In this document: piece by piece, positions 10,296-19,017 of the stretch
Position numbering within the stretch: the stretch's first letter is position 1
How the letters are laid out: every line of letters begins with the position of its first letter
Source of the DNA: Silanimonas sp044377035
Lineage (GTDB): Bacteria > Pseudomonadota > Gammaproteobacteria > Xanthomonadales > Xanthomonadaceae
Direction: 5' to 3'
DNA length: 64,000 bases
Assembly (NCBI RefSeq): GCF_044377035.1
Contig: NZ_JBILJW010000012.1
Coordinates: forward strand, 1 to 64,000
Translations under genes and position numbers: made by a program
The notes under the pieces: generated by a model
What the model was told of the DNA's origin: nothing
The model's database searches: none
Seen by the model: the letters and a program-made list of their open reading frames with translations, nothing else

Positions 10296-10717
10296 GGTTC
10301 GCGCTCCCAGCGCCGCGAGGCGCGCTCCCGCTTCACCTGCGCGCGCTCACGCTTGCTGCCGAGCCGGCGCTCCTGCGAACCCTTCGTCGGCTTGGTGGCG
10401 ATGCGTTTCTTCGGCGCCACGCGACAGGCTTCGATCAAGGCCTGCAGGCGCTCCCGCGCATCCTCGCGGTTGCGCTCCTGCGTGCGGAACCGCTGCGCCT
10501 GGATCACCAGTACGCCGTCCTCGGTCATGCGCCGGTCGCGGCGCGCAAGCAGGCGATCGCGCACGGCCTCGGGCAAGGTGGCCGAGGCGCGCACGTCGAA
10601 GCGAAGCTCCACCGCACTGGCGACCTTGTTGACGTTCTGCCCGCCCGGCCCCGAGCTGCGCACGAAGCGCTCCTCGAGCTCGCTGTCAGGAATGGTGAGG
10701 GGCGGAAGCGCGGTCAT
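10292..10717 (-). CDS. arfB: Peptidyl-tRNA hydrolase ArfB (ribosome rescue)
   Basis: 141 residues, normal for ArfB/YaeJ. The catalytic GGQ is at residues 25-27 inside SSGPGGQNVNK, as in class I release factors. The C-terminal tail of about 35 residues is rich in Lys and Arg (RIATKPTKGSQERRLGSKRE) and is the part that enters the empty mRNA channel of stalled ribosomes. It hydrolyses peptidyl-tRNA on ribosomes stalled without a stop codon. It is coupled by ATGA overlap to the downstream acyltransferase; no functional link is known. Confidence 0.95.
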   Translation of the reverse strand: MTALPPLTIPDSELEERFVRSSGPGGQNVNKVASAVELRFDVRASATLPEAVRDRLLARRDRRMTEDGVLVIQAQRFRTQERNREDARERLQALIEACRVAPKKRIATKPTKGSQERRLGSKRERAQVKRERASRRWEREP

Positions 10718-10759
10718 TGCGGCGCAGTGTAAGCGCGGCGCCGCAGGGCAGTCGTCGGC

Positions 10760-12016
10760 TCAGCCAGCCGGGAGTCGCGGATGGCCGAATTCGTCACGTT
10801 CCTCGCCGGCGGCGGCGTCGCCGATCCGCTCGCGCAAGCCCCGGCCCGGGAAGGCCAGCGGCGGCTCGGCGCGGGCCACCTTCAACGCATTGCCAAAGGC
10901 GATGGCCGCACGGGCGTCGTTCGCCGCGGCCATCAGGTCACCCAGGGCTTCCCAGGCCTCGGCGCCGGCACCCTGCGCGATGGCGCGGTGGAAGTAAGTC
11001 TCGGCCTTGCCCGGCAGGGCCTTGGCACGGCACAGGCGGCCCAGCGCCAGCAGCAGGGCGGGCGACGTGGAATGCGCGGCCAGCCAGGCTTCGGCGCGAG
11101 CGAGACGTTCGTCGCCCGCGAAGGCCGGCAGGACACCGAAGGCCGCCACGACCTCCTCGTCCCAGCGCGCGTCGATGGCCTCGGCGAGCGCCTGGGCCGC
11201 CTGCGCCTCGACATGCAGGGCGGCCGCGCGGCGTGCAAAAGCCACCAGCACTGGCGACTGCGCGCGTAGCGCCGGTGGCAGGCCTTTCCAGCGGATCAAC
11301 AAGGTGCCGGCTTCTTGGGCGTCGACCAGCGCGGACTCCGCGAGGCGGGTCTCGAGGGCAGCGAGTGCCGCCGCGTCCGTGCCGCGTTCGCTGCGCAGGC
11401 GGGCCACCATCGGCAGCGCCTCGTCGGCGCGCCCGAGCCGCGCCAGCGCTTCGGCCCGGAGCAGCACGCCGGCGGGCGGCAGGGTGGTGCCGGCCGCGGC
11501 GGTGTCGAGGCTGGCCAACGCCTCCAGCGCACGGTCCTCCGCCAGCCATGCGGCACTCTGTTCGAGCGAAGCGACGAGTGGGTCGGCCTTGGACAAGGCC
11601 ACGCGATGCGCGCGCACGCGCTCGGCCAAGCCGGCCGCTCGGGCCGCGCCAATGGCGTGCAGCAGGGCGGGCACACGATCGATGCTGCTGCGCTTGGCCG
11701 CCAGCGCGAGCAAGTGCTCGGCACGCTCAGGTCGGCCCTGCTGCAGCGCGAGCAGGCCGTTGCTCAGGCGCTCGCGCGCCAAGCGCTGGGAATACTTCCG
11801 CACCGCGCGGAAGGGCAGGCGCAGCAGGGCGATCAGCCCGAGCAGGACGACGGTGGCGAGGCCCCAAGCCAGCGCCGCAACCTCGGCGCGCAGGCTCACC
11901 AAGGTGTCGCCCCACTGCAGCACCAGCAAGCCGTCCTGCTCGCGCAGCAACTGCCAACCGAATCCCGCCAACAGGGCGATCAACAGTCCCAGCAGCAGCG
12001 CGGGAAACAGCTTCAT
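10760..12016 (-). CDS. hemY: HemY family membrane TPR protein
   Basis: 418 residues. Two N-terminal membrane helices (about 3-24 and 45-66) are followed by a long alpha-helical region with tetratricopeptide character, the build of proteobacterial HemY, which is unrelated to protoporphyrinogen oxidase HemY of Bacillus. It is last in the hemD-hemX-hemY chain; its ATG overlaps the hemX stop (ATGA at 12013-12016). Its biochemical role in tetrapyrrole synthesis is not established; a scaffold role is usually assumed. Confidence 0.88.
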   Translation of the reverse strand: MKLFPALLLGLLIALLAGFGWQLLREQDGLLVLQWGDTLVSLRAEVAALAWGLATVVLLGLIALLRLPFRAVRKYSQRLARERLSNGLLALQQGRPERAEHLLALAAKRSSIDRVPALLHAIGAARAAGLAERVRAHRVALSKADPLVASLEQSAAWLAEDRALEALASLDTAAAGTTLPPAGVLLRAEALARLGRADEALPMVARLRSERGTDAAALAALETRLAESALVDAQEAGTLLIRWKGLPPALRAQSPVLVAFARRAAALHVEAQAAQALAEAIDARWDEEVVAAFGVLPAFAGDERLARAEAWLAAHSTSPALLLALGRLCRAKALPGKAETYFHRAIAQGAGAEAWEALGDLMAAANDARAAIAFGNALKVARAEPPLAFPGRGLRERIGDAAAGEERDEFGHPRLPAG

Positions 12017-13023
12017 CGCGCCCCCTCGCTCCGCCGCTGGGCGCGAAGCTGGACCAGCGTGCTGCCGAGCACCGGCACGTCGAGGGCGAGGCTCGTCTTC
12101 GCGAGTGCGTCGAGCCGGGCGGCTTCGGCCTCCAGCGGGGCACTCGTGGCGTAGAGGCGGCGCATCCAGTCCTGTGCGCGCGTGGCGGCGGCCGCAAGCC
12201 CCTCGCTGTCGCGGCGCTCGATGGCCAGGCGTGCAAGGCCGAGTTCGAGGCGCAGGGCCGCCAGCCCGCGCTGCCGGTCGGCCGGGGCCAACAGATCCTG
12301 GGCGCCGCGCGGACGCACGTCGACCAGCGCATCCAGCACCTTGTCGAGCGCCGAGGCCGGAGCGGCCGGGGCCTCTTCGGCCGGCGCGGTCTCGAGCGCC
12401 GGCAGGGCGGCTTCGATGGCATCGATGGCCCCACGCGCCGCCAGCCGCGGATCGGGCGGGAGCGCGGCAAGCGCCGCCTGCTCCTGCGCCAACGACTGGC
12501 GGAGGTTCACGTACTGGGGCGCGGTGAGCGCGGACAACAGACCATCGGCGAAACCGTAGGCGCGACGGGCGCCGTCGATGTCGCCCGAAAGGGCCAGCCG
12601 CGTTTCCGCGAAGCTCAGCAGCAGGTCCACTTCGTCGAGGCGGAGCGCGATACCGCTTTCGCCCTGCGGGCCCGACGCGACCTGCTGCACGCTTTCCTCG
12701 AGCAGGGCCGTGCGCTGGCCCCAGCCGAGCAGTTCTTCGCGCTGCACGGTGCTGCGGGCTTCGAGATCGGCGAGCCGCTGCGACGTCCGCGACTGCCCGC
12801 GTTCGATCGACGCGATCGCCTGCTCCACCGCCAGCAGGCGCTGGTCGAGCACTGCATTGGAGAGCGGGTCAGGCGCGGCCTCGGGCGCGGGTCGCGTGGA
12901 CCACCACCACGCACCGGCACCGCCGGCGAGCAGCAGGGGAAGGGCGATCAGCAGCGGGCGGAGGAACGGGCGATCCATCGGGTGCGTCATCAGGGGGGCG
13001 CGGCGCAGTGCCGCGAACGTCAT
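12013..13023 (-). CDS. hemX: HemX family protein (uroporphyrinogen-III C-methyltransferase-like membrane protein)
   Basis: 336 residues with one N-terminal membrane segment (PLLIALPLLLAGGAGAWWW) followed by a predicted coiled-coil and helical periplasmic domain. This matches the HemX family, often annotated as uroporphyrinogen-III methyltransferase although no methyltransferase motif is present here. The start at 13023 overlaps the hemD stop (ATGA at 13020-13023), which supports this start over the internal Met12. Overlaps at both ends show a translationally coupled hemD-hemX-hemY unit. Confidence 0.87.
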   Translation of the reverse strand: MTFAALRRAPLMTHPMDRPFLRPLLIALPLLLAGGAGAWWWSTRPAPEAAPDPLSNAVLDQRLLAVEQAIASIERGQSRTSQRLADLEARSTVQREELLGWGQRTALLEESVQQVASGPQGESGIALRLDEVDLLLSFAETRLALSGDIDGARRAYGFADGLLSALTAPQYVNLRQSLAQEQAALAALPPDPRLAARGAIDAIEAALPALETAPAEEAPAAPASALDKVLDALVDVRPRGAQDLLAPADRQRGLAALRLELGLARLAIERRDSEGLAAAATRAQDWMRRLYATSAPLEAEAARLDALAKTSLALDVPVLGSTLVQLRAQRRSEGAR

Positions 13024-13775
13024 TGTACGGGCGGCACGCGCGACGCCGCCGCGACGAGCGCCGACGGGGTGGGGCCGTCGGCGACGACCACCCGAACGAA
13101 CCCGGCCCGCCCGGCCTGCGCCCCGAGCCGCTCGCTGCTGACCACCACCGGTCGCGCCCGCAGGGCGCGGCCCCGGAGCGACGTCGCGTCCGGAAGGAGC
13201 GTCTCAAGCAGGCCGAAGGCTTCCGCGCTGCTGGCCACGAGCACGGCGCCGGGATCGTCCGCAAAAGCCGCGAGTCGGCGCGCCCCGCCCCGCAGATCGG
13301 CGCGTTGGTAGACCTCGGCCACCCGCACCTCGGCGCCACGTTCGCGCAGCGCTGGTAGCAGCAGGCCGCGGCCTCCCGGTGCCGTGATCACGCCCACCGC
13401 TTCCCCGGCGATCGCTTGCAGCTCCGCCATCGCCAGCACGCCCTCGCTGTCCATGCGCGCCGGCGACCGTGCAGCAGCCACGCCGGCCCGACGCAGAGCG
13501 GCGGCCGTGCCGCTGCCGACGGCGAGATCAATGCCCTCGCGATGCAGATCGCCCGCCGCTTGCAAGGCCGCGAAGCGCACCGCGGCCGGACTGCTGTAGA
13601 GCCGGATCGGCGCGGCCAGTGCCGCGACGAGTCGCGCGGCGTCGGCGCGCGCGACCAGGCGCTGCAGCGGCAGCACGCGCAGGCGGAATCCCGCGCCTTG
13701 CGCCACCCGGCGCAGCGCCGCATGCTCGCCCGCCGGCCGCAGCGACCACAGCGTCGATGTCGTTGGCGTGTCCAT
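13020..13775 (-). CDS. hemD: Uroporphyrinogen-III synthase
   Basis: 251 residues from the ATG at 13775. The open frame runs further upstream but that part overlaps the divergent thioesterase gene and is not protein-like. The sequence begins with the LWSLRPAGEHAALRR block and shows the two alternating Rossmann-like halves of HemD, with YSSPAAVRFA and a late VLVASSAEAFGLLETLL segment, the conserved T/S-S region of the family. It closes hydroxymethylbilane to uroporphyrinogen III in haem and sirohaem synthesis. First gene of the hemD-hemX-hemY chain. hemC is not in the window. Confidence 0.9.
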   Translation of the reverse strand: MDTPTTSTLWSLRPAGEHAALRRVAQGAGFRLRVLPLQRLVARADAARLVAALAAPIRLYSSPAAVRFAALQAAGDLHREGIDLAVGSGTAAALRRAGVAAARSPARMDSEGVLAMAELQAIAGEAVGVITAPGGRGLLLPALRERGAEVRVAEVYQRADLRGGARRLAAFADDPGAVLVASSAEAFGLLETLLPDATSLRGRALRARPVVVSSERLGAQAGRAGFVRVVVADGPTPSALVAAASRVPPVQ

Positions 13776-13797
13776 TCCCGAACTCTCGCACAGCGCC

Positions 13798-14253
13798 ATG
13801 GCCGACGACGCCGTTTCCCGCCTCCAGTCCCTGCTCGACGCGATGCCGCCCGTGGCCGCCCTCGGCGTGCGCGTGGCCCGCTGCGACGCCGAGCGCGTGG
13901 TGCTCGAAGCCCCGCTGGCGCTCAACGTCAACGACAAGGCCTGCGCCTTCGGCGGCAGCCTCGCCAGCCTGCTGACCCTCGCGTGCTGGGGGGCGCTCGA
14001 ATCCGCCCTGCACGCCCGCGGCGTCAAGGCCGAGGTCTACGTCGCGGACAGCACGCTGAAGTACCACGCGCCGCTGTACGCCGACCTCGTCGCCGTGGCC
14101 GAAGTGCCCGGCGCGGAAGCGCTCGACGCATTGCTGGCGAAGCTCGCCCACCGCGGCCGCGGCGGCATCGTTCTGGAGGCCTCGGTGCGCGATGCCGCGG
14201 GCCAGCCGGTCACCACGCTCAGCGCCCGTTATGCCGCGGTCGCGTCGCACTGA
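13798..14253 (+). CDS. YiiD C-terminal-type thioesterase
   Basis: 151 residues of hot-dog fold character. The segment LNVNDKACAFGGSLASL is the signature of the thioesterase family corresponding to the C-terminal half of E. coli YiiD. The natural thioester substrate is unknown. I chose ATG 13798; an in-frame GTG at 13768 would overlap the divergent hemD start by 8 bases. A lipoprotein gene follows 12 bases downstream. Confidence 0.8.
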   Translation: MADDAVSRLQSLLDAMPPVAALGVRVARCDAERVVLEAPLALNVNDKACAFGGSLASLLTLACWGALESALHARGVKAEVYVADSTLKYHAPLYADLVAVAEVPGAEALDALLAKLAHRGRGGIVLEASVRDAAGQPVTTLSARYAAVASH

Positions 14254-14265
14254 CATACTCGCCGC

Positions 14266-14685
14266 ATGAGCCGACTCCCCCGCATCGCCCTCGCCCTCCT
14301 CGTCGCGCTGCTGGCCGCCTGCAGCAGCGGTGCCGGCAGCAAGCCCGACGCCCTCGAGCGCACGCTGTACGACTATTCCGGCGCCATCCGCTGGAACAAT
14401 TTCGAGGTCGCGTTGGACATGGTCGACCCGAAGGTGCGCGAGGCCAAGCCGCTCACCGACTTCGAGCTCGAGCGCCTCAAGCAGGTGCAGATCACGAACT
14501 ACAACCTCGTCGCCAGCGTCACCCTGCCGGACGGCCGCATCGCCCGCGAAGTCGAGCTCGGGGTGGTGAACCGCCACACCCAGGCCGAACGCGTGGTGCG
14601 CGTCCGCGAGATCTGGCGCTACGACGAAGAGGCGCAGCGCTGGTGGCAGACCGAGGGCCTGCCGGTCCTCGCCCAGGACCGCTGA
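14266..14685 (+). CDS. Small lipoprotein of unknown function
   Basis: 139 residues. The signal peptide ends in a lipobox (LLAAC, Cys18). The mature part is mixed alpha/beta with the block YDYSGAIRWNNFEVALDMVD, resembling conserved Xanthomonadaceae lipoproteins of unknown role; the NTF2-like pattern (one early helix pair, later strands ending in WWQTEGLP) is suggestive only. It may be cotranscribed with the thioesterase. Confidence 0.75.
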   Translation: MSRLPRIALALLVALLAACSSGAGSKPDALERTLYDYSGAIRWNNFEVALDMVDPKVREAKPLTDFELERLKQVQITNYNLVASVTLPDGRIAREVELGVVNRHTQAERVVRVREIWRYDEEAQRWWQTEGLPVLAQDR

Positions 14686-14731
14686 ATCCGCCGGCAGGGC
14701 CGCCGCGCTGGTGGCCGGCCCCGGGCCGACG

Positions 14732-14737
14732 GATAAT
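14732..14737 (+). promoter_or_regulatory. Candidate -10 element (GATAAT) for the rhodanese-secB-gpsA group
   Basis: GATAAT lies 29 bases before the rhodanese start and is one of the few AT-rich hexamers in a very GC-rich gap. No convincing -35 box is visible, so this is a weak call. Confidence 0.35.
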
Positions 14738-14766
14738 GCCGGCCCTTCCGTTCCCCTGAGGCCCCG

Positions 14767-15204
14767 ATGTCCTGGGACCAGCTCACCGCCTTCGCCCAAT
14801 CCACCCCGTTGCTCAGCCTGGCGTTCGCCGGCCTGACCGTGGCCGTGATCTTTACCGAGGTGAAGCACCGCCTGTCCGGCATCGCCGGGCTGTCGCCGGC
14901 GCAGGCCACCCTGCTGATGAACCGCGAGGACGCCCTTGTCGTCGACGTCTCGCCGGCCGCCGATTTCGCCAAGGCCCACATCCCCGGCTCGGTCTCCGCG
15001 CCGCTGGCCGACCTCGACCCGGAGAAGCACAAGCAGCTGTCGAAGGCCAAGGAGCGCCCGGTGATCGTCACCTGCCGCACCGGCATGAGCGCACACGGGG
15101 CCGCCGCCAAGCTGAAGAAGGCCGGCTTCACCAAGGTCAGCGTGCTGGACGGCGGCTTGGCCGGCTGGCGCCAGGCTGAGATGCCGGTCGGCAAAGGCCG
15201 CTGA
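14767..15204 (+). CDS. Membrane-anchored rhodanese-like sulfurtransferase (YibN-type)
   Basis: 145 residues. One N-terminal membrane helix (about 11-30) precedes a single rhodanese domain with catalytic Cys103 in the loop VTCRTGMSA. The gene sits before secB and gpsA exactly as yibN does in many gammaproteobacteria (the grxC gene often found between is absent here). It probably handles persulfide sulfur near the inner membrane; the acceptor is unknown. The C-rich GAGGCCCCG stretch gives a weak ribosome-binding site before ATG. Confidence 0.88.
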   Translation: MSWDQLTAFAQSTPLLSLAFAGLTVAVIFTEVKHRLSGIAGLSPAQATLLMNREDALVVDVSPAADFAKAHIPGSVSAPLADLDPEKHKQLSKAKERPVIVTCRTGMSAHGAAAKLKKAGFTKVSVLDGGLAGWRQAEMPVGKGR

Positions 15205-15300
15205 GCGGCCCCCTGCCGCCAACCGCCCCGGATCGGCCGGGGGCTTCCCGCCCCCTTGCCCTCCCCGTCCGGCGCCCCCATCCGGAAAACCAGCGCATGC

Positions 15301-15306
15301 GATACT
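15301..15306 (+). promoter_or_regulatory. Candidate -10 element (GATACT) for secB
   Basis: GATACT lies 43 bases before the secB GTG in a GC-rich gap of 144 bases, suggesting that secB has its own promoter. The -35 region is unclear. Confidence 0.3.
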
Positions 15307-15348
15307 GGCGCGCTGACCCATTCACTTCTCTGATTCGGAGTTCCACCC

Positions 15349-15849
15349 GTGGCTGACGAAAACATCCAGGGCGCCGCCGGCGCCGACCAGCAGGCCCAGT
15401 TCGCGATCCAGAAGATCTACGTCAAGGACATCTCGTTCGAGGCCCCGGGCACCCCGATGGTGTTCAACGAGCAGGGCAATCCCGACCTGAACCTCAACCT
15501 GAACCAGAAGGTCGGCAAGCTGGCGGATGACGTCTATGAAGTCATCCTCGGCATCAATCTCACCTGCAAGCTCGGCGAAAAGACGGTCTACATCGTCGAA
15601 CTCGAGCAGGCGGGCATCTTCGGCCTGAACGGCTTCGACGAGCGCAACCTCGACTTCATGCTCGGCACCTACTGCCCGAACGTGCTGTTCCCGTACGCCC
15701 GCCAGATGGCGTCGGAGCTGATCCAGGCCGGTGGCTTCCCGCCCTTCTACCTGCAGCCGATCAACTTCGAGGCGATCTACGCCGAGAGCCTGCGCCGCCG
15801 CGCCGAACAGCTGAAGTCGGCCAGCGCCCCGGCCGTCGGCAACGCCTGA
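15349..15849 (+). CDS. secB: Protein-export chaperone SecB
   Basis: 166 residues starting at GTG, with GGAG eight bases upstream fixing the start. The sequence contains IQKIYVKDISFEAPGTP and the LGTYCPNVLFPYARQ block, both hallmarks of SecB. SecB forms tetramers that hold preproteins unfolded in the cytoplasm and hands them to SecA. Neighbouring gpsA and the upstream rhodanese match the conserved gammaproteobacterial order. Confidence 0.97.
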   Translation: MADENIQGAAGADQQAQFAIQKIYVKDISFEAPGTPMVFNEQGNPDLNLNLNQKVGKLADDVYEVILGINLTCKLGEKTVYIVELEQAGIFGLNGFDERNLDFMLGTYCPNVLFPYARQMASELIQAGGFPPFYLQPINFEAIYAESLRRRAEQLKSASAPAVGNA

Positions 15850-15919
15850 TCCTCCATCGGATCATCCGCCCGGCCCACCCGCCGGGCGATGCACCGCCCC
15901 GCTTCGAGAGGATGCCCCC

Positions 15920-16948
15920 ATGACCGCGACGACCACCGTCACCGTGCTGGGCTCCGGCTCCTGGGGCACCGCCCTCGCCGCGCAGATGGCGCGGCAGGGC
16001 CACGACACCCTGATCTGGGGCCGCGATGCGGCCCAGGTCGAGGGCATCAATACCCGCCACGAGAACACCCGCTACCTGCCGGGCGTGGCGCTGCCGTCCA
16101 GCCTGCGCGCCACCGCCGATTTCGAGGCCGCCGTCCGCGCCGCGTCGATGCTGCTGGTGGTCACCCCCAGCCACGCGTTCACCGAAACCATCCGCCGTCT
16201 GGCCCCGTTGCGCCCGGAAGGCTGCGGCGTGGCCTGGGCGACGAAGGGCTTCGAACCCGGCACCGGGCGCTTCCTGCATGAAGTCGCCGGTGAACTGCTG
16301 GGCCGCGGCGTGCCGCTGGCCGTCGTCACCGGCCCGTCGTTCGCCAAGGAAGTCGCGCAAGGCCTGCCGACCGCCGTCACCGCGCACTCCGATGACGCCG
16401 ACTTCGCCCAACTCGTGGCGGAAAAGCTGCACGGGCCGGCGTTTCGCGCCTACACCGGCACCGACATGCTCGGCGCCGAACTCGGCGGTGCGATGAAGAA
16501 CGTGCTGGCCGTGGCCACCGGCGTTGCCGATGGCATGGGCCTCGGGCTGAACGCCCGCGCCGGCCTGATCACCCGCGGCATGAACGAGATGCTGCGCCTC
16601 GGCGCCGCGCTCGGAGCGCGCCCGGAAACGCTGATGGGCCTCGCCGGCGTCGGCGACCTCGTGCTCACCTGCACCGGCGACCTCTCGCGCAACCGCCGCC
16701 TCGGCCTCGCGCTGGGCAAGGGCCAGACCCTCGCCGAGGCCGTGGCCGCCATCGGCCAGGTCGTGGAGTCCGTGCAGACGGCCGACGAGGTGATGCGCCA
16801 GGCCGATGCCCACGGCATCGAACTGCCGATCAGCCACCAGGTGCAGCGCGTGCTGCATGGCGAGATCACGCCGGTGGAAGGCCTCAAGGAACTGCTGGCG
16901 CGCGAGCAGAAGCCGGAATACCCGGAAAGCCTGTTCCGCGACCGCTGA
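15920..16948 (+). CDS. gpsA: Glycerol-3-phosphate dehydrogenase [NAD(P)+]
   Basis: 342 residues. The N-terminal dinucleotide-binding motif GSGSWGTAL at residues 11-19 is followed by VTGPSFAKEVAQG and AMKNVLAVATGV, which contribute the catalytic lysines of GpsA. It reduces dihydroxyacetone phosphate to sn-glycerol 3-phosphate for phospholipid synthesis. GAGAGGATGCCCCC precedes the ATG. It is convergent with the beta-barrel gene that follows. Confidence 0.97.
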   Translation: MTATTTVTVLGSGSWGTALAAQMARQGHDTLIWGRDAAQVEGINTRHENTRYLPGVALPSSLRATADFEAAVRAASMLLVVTPSHAFTETIRRLAPLRPEGCGVAWATKGFEPGTGRFLHEVAGELLGRGVPLAVVTGPSFAKEVAQGLPTAVTAHSDDADFAQLVAEKLHGPAFRAYTGTDMLGAELGGAMKNVLAVATGVADGMGLGLNARAGLITRGMNEMLRLGAALGARPETLMGLAGVGDLVLTCTGDLSRNRRLGLALGKGQTLAEAVAAIGQVVESVQTADEVMRQADAHGIELPISHQVQRVLHGEITPVEGLKELLAREQKPEYPESLFRDR

Positions 16949-16972
16949 GGCCCGCCCGAAGGGCGCCTCGCT

Positions 16973-17566
16973 TCAGAACCGCACGCGCACGCCGATGCGC
17001 AGCACTTCGCCGCCGTCACCGAACTGCACGTCGGTGGTGAATCCCACGCGCGTCGTCGCATACACGTGCAGCCCCACTTCGCCGACCGTCTCCGTGCCGC
17101 GCGCGCCAGCATCGAAAGCGCCGGCCATGGCGCGCAGTTCGACGCGCTCGCTCACGCTGCCGCGCACGCCGATTGACAGACGCGCACCGCCGGCATCGCC
17201 GAGGTCCACGCCGTTGCGCTCTCGCTGGTCGTCGCGCCAGGCGAGTTCGCCTTCGACCGCCCAGAAATCGCCGATCGCGTGGCGGTAGCCGAGGCCGGCG
17301 TCGATCACGCGTCGATCGAGGTCCACGCCGCCCTCGTCGCCCGAGAGCGAGAAGGCCGTGCCGTGCAGGTAGAGGCCGGATTCGCCGGCCTCGCCGAAAT
17401 CGACGCTGCCGCGCAGGCCACCGCCGCGCAGGTCGCCATCGGCGGCGAACGCCAATTCGGCGTAGTCGTAACGCACCGGTTCGGCGAACACGGCGGCAGG
17501 CGCGAGTGCCGCGCAAACGAGGGCAGGCGTCAGCGCCGGCGGGCGGCGCGCGAGGAAGTTCGGCAT
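16973..17566 (-). CDS. Outer-membrane beta-barrel protein, YfaZ-like
   Basis: 197 residues: signal peptide ending AAVFA, then alternating polar/hydrophobic strands with many Gly and acidic loops, and a terminal Phe (IGVRVRF) as expected for a BamA-recognised outer-membrane barrel. The number of strands fits a small barrel of about eight to ten. It is laid out in the same way as the next gene on this strand (17778-18302), with recurring GYRHAIG/GYALGLS-like strand pairs, so the two look like diverged paralogues. Function unknown. Confidence 0.7.
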   Translation of the reverse strand: MPNFLARRPPALTPALVCAALAPAAVFAEPVRYDYAELAFAADGDLRGGGLRGSVDFGEAGESGLYLHGTAFSLSGDEGGVDLDRRVIDAGLGYRHAIGDFWAVEGELAWRDDQRERNGVDLGDAGGARLSIGVRGSVSERVELRAMAGAFDAGARGTETVGEVGLHVYATTRVGFTTDVQFGDGGEVLRIGVRVRF

Positions 17567-17703
17567 CAGGGAAATCCGGGGGGGGGGGCGGCGAGGGCGC
17601 CGCGGGGCCCCGCACGATGCCGCGCGACCCGCGCCCGTTCAAGCACGGTGGCGCTGGAAAAACACAGCAAGCGTCAAGTCGCGCGTTGCGGCGACACCAA
17701 CGA

Positions 17704-17729
17704 CAACGCCCGGCCGAGGCCGGGCGTTG
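17704..17729 (-). terminator. Hairpin terminator after the second beta-barrel gene
   Basis: Perfect 12-base inverted repeat (arms 17704-17715 and 17718-17729, CAACGCCCGGCC) lying about 50 bases past the stop at 17778 on the minus strand. The following T content (TTGTCGTTGG) is modest, so termination may be partly Rho-dependent. Confidence 0.65.
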
Positions 17730-17777
17730 AAGGTCTCGCAACCGTTGCCGCGATGCGGCAGCAGCGTCGCGGATGGA

Positions 17778-18302
17778 TCAGAAGCTGGCGCGCAGGCCGA
17801 CCGTGTAGATCTCGGCGCTGTCATCGAACTCGACTTCGCCGGTCACGCCCCAGGTCGGGCTGAACTTGTACTGCATGCCGAGCGTGCCGGTGAAATCACC
17901 GTCGCCGCCTTCGATGTTGCGATAGTTGACCTTGGCGAGGCCCTCGAAGTTCTCCGAGAAGTTTCCACGCAGGCCGGTCGAGACGCGGTAGCCATCGACG
18001 ACTTCGTAGTCGGCGTGGGCGGCTTCGGCGATCAGGTCGAGGTTGTCCGAGAGGCCGAGGGCGTAGCCGAGGCCCAGCTCCCAGGTGTCGACGTCGGCGC
18101 CGCGCTCGGAGTAGTTGCGGTAGTCGCCGAGGGCGTAGAAGCCCGAGTCGGCGAACTCGACAGAACCGCGCACGCCGAAGCCATCGATATCGCTGTCGAT
18201 GTTGTTGTAGGTGCCTTCGACGTAGGTGTAGCTGCGCTCGGCGGCGTTGGCCGACAGCGGCAGCATGGCGACGAGGGCGAGGGCAATCAGGGTCTTCTTC
18301 AT
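17778..18302 (-). CDS. Small outer-membrane beta-barrel protein (Ax21/OmpA-like barrel family)
   Basis: 174 residues from the ATG at 18302 (GAGA upstream; the open frame extends 28 codons further but without a signal-peptide start). A clear signal peptide MKKTLIALALVAMLPLSANA is followed by about eight beta strands with acidic loops, ending in VGLRASF with terminal Phe. The size and SYTYVEGTYNNID opening recall the small Xanthomonas outer-membrane proteins related to Ax21/Omp; that link is by overall pattern only. A strong hairpin follows the stop. Confidence 0.75.
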   Translation of the reverse strand: MKKTLIALALVAMLPLSANAAERSYTYVEGTYNNIDSDIDGFGVRGSVEFADSGFYALGDYRNYSERGADVDTWELGLGYALGLSDNLDLIAEAAHADYEVVDGYRVSTGLRGNFSENFEGLAKVNYRNIEGGDGDFTGTLGMQYKFSPTWGVTGEVEFDDSAEIYTVGLRASF

Positions 18303-18482
18303 GGCGTTTCTCGTTCTTTTGTGGGGAGTCGCGAAGCCGGGGCTAAGCGACGAGCACAGAGAAACAGCCGCGAGCCGCAGCGACAACCCAACAAAGAGTG
18401 AACATTCAGCGCAGCGTTGGCATTGAATCCGTGCGTCGCTGACGACGGGGACTTGCGGTTTCGGAAGTCGCGACTTCGCGCT

Positions 18483-18965
18483 TCAACGATCGAGCGAAAG
18501 ACCCTGACTTCCGGCATAGCCACACTGCCGCCACGCTTCGAACACGGTGACGGCAACGGCGTTCGACAGGTTCAGCGAGCGATTGCCTTCGCGCATCGGC
18601 AGCGCGATGCGCGTGCTGGCATCGAAGCGCGCGAGGACGTCGTCGGGCAGTCCGCTCGTCTCGCGACCGAACAGAAAGGCATCGCCGTCGCGGTAGGCGA
18701 CGCGATCGAAACGCGTCGCTTCGCCGGTCTCCACCACCCACCAACGCGTCGGCCCGATCGCTGCGATGCAGGCGTCGAGATCGTCATGCACCTGCATCGT
18801 CGCGAACTCGCGGTAGTCGAGCCCGGCGCGGCGCAGGCGCGCGTCGTCGACATCGAAGCCGAGCGGGCGTACCAGATGCAGCGTCGCGCCGGTGTTCGCG
18901 CACAGGCGGATGGCGTTGCCGGTGTTGGGCGGGATCTCGGGTTGGAACAGGACGACGTGGAACAT
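18483..18965 (-). CDS. trmL: tRNA (cytidine(34)-2'-O)-methyltransferase TrmL
   Basis: 160 residues from ATG 18965; upstream codons of the frame overlap the neighbouring gene and are not conserved. The sequence has the SPOUT knot blocks FQPEIPPNTGNAIRLC near the start, FGRETSGLP in the middle and ALPMREGNRSLNLSNAVAV near the end, all typical of TrmL/YibK. It methylates the ribose at the wobble position of two tRNA-Leu species. The gene is single. Confidence 0.95.
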   Translation of the reverse strand: MFHVVLFQPEIPPNTGNAIRLCANTGATLHLVRPLGFDVDDARLRRAGLDYREFATMQVHDDLDACIAAIGPTRWWVVETGEATRFDRVAYRDGDAFLFGRETSGLPDDVLARFDASTRIALPMREGNRSLNLSNAVAVTVFEAWRQCGYAGSQGLSLDR

Positions 18966-19017
18966 GGCGATCAGGCGGCCGCGAAGGCCGCGAGTATCGC
19001 CGCGCCGGAGCGCGCTG

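Noticed and set aside
16949..16972. Terminator hairpin between gpsA and the beta-barrel gene
   Set aside because: Only a four-base GCCC/GGGC stem is visible; too weak to call.
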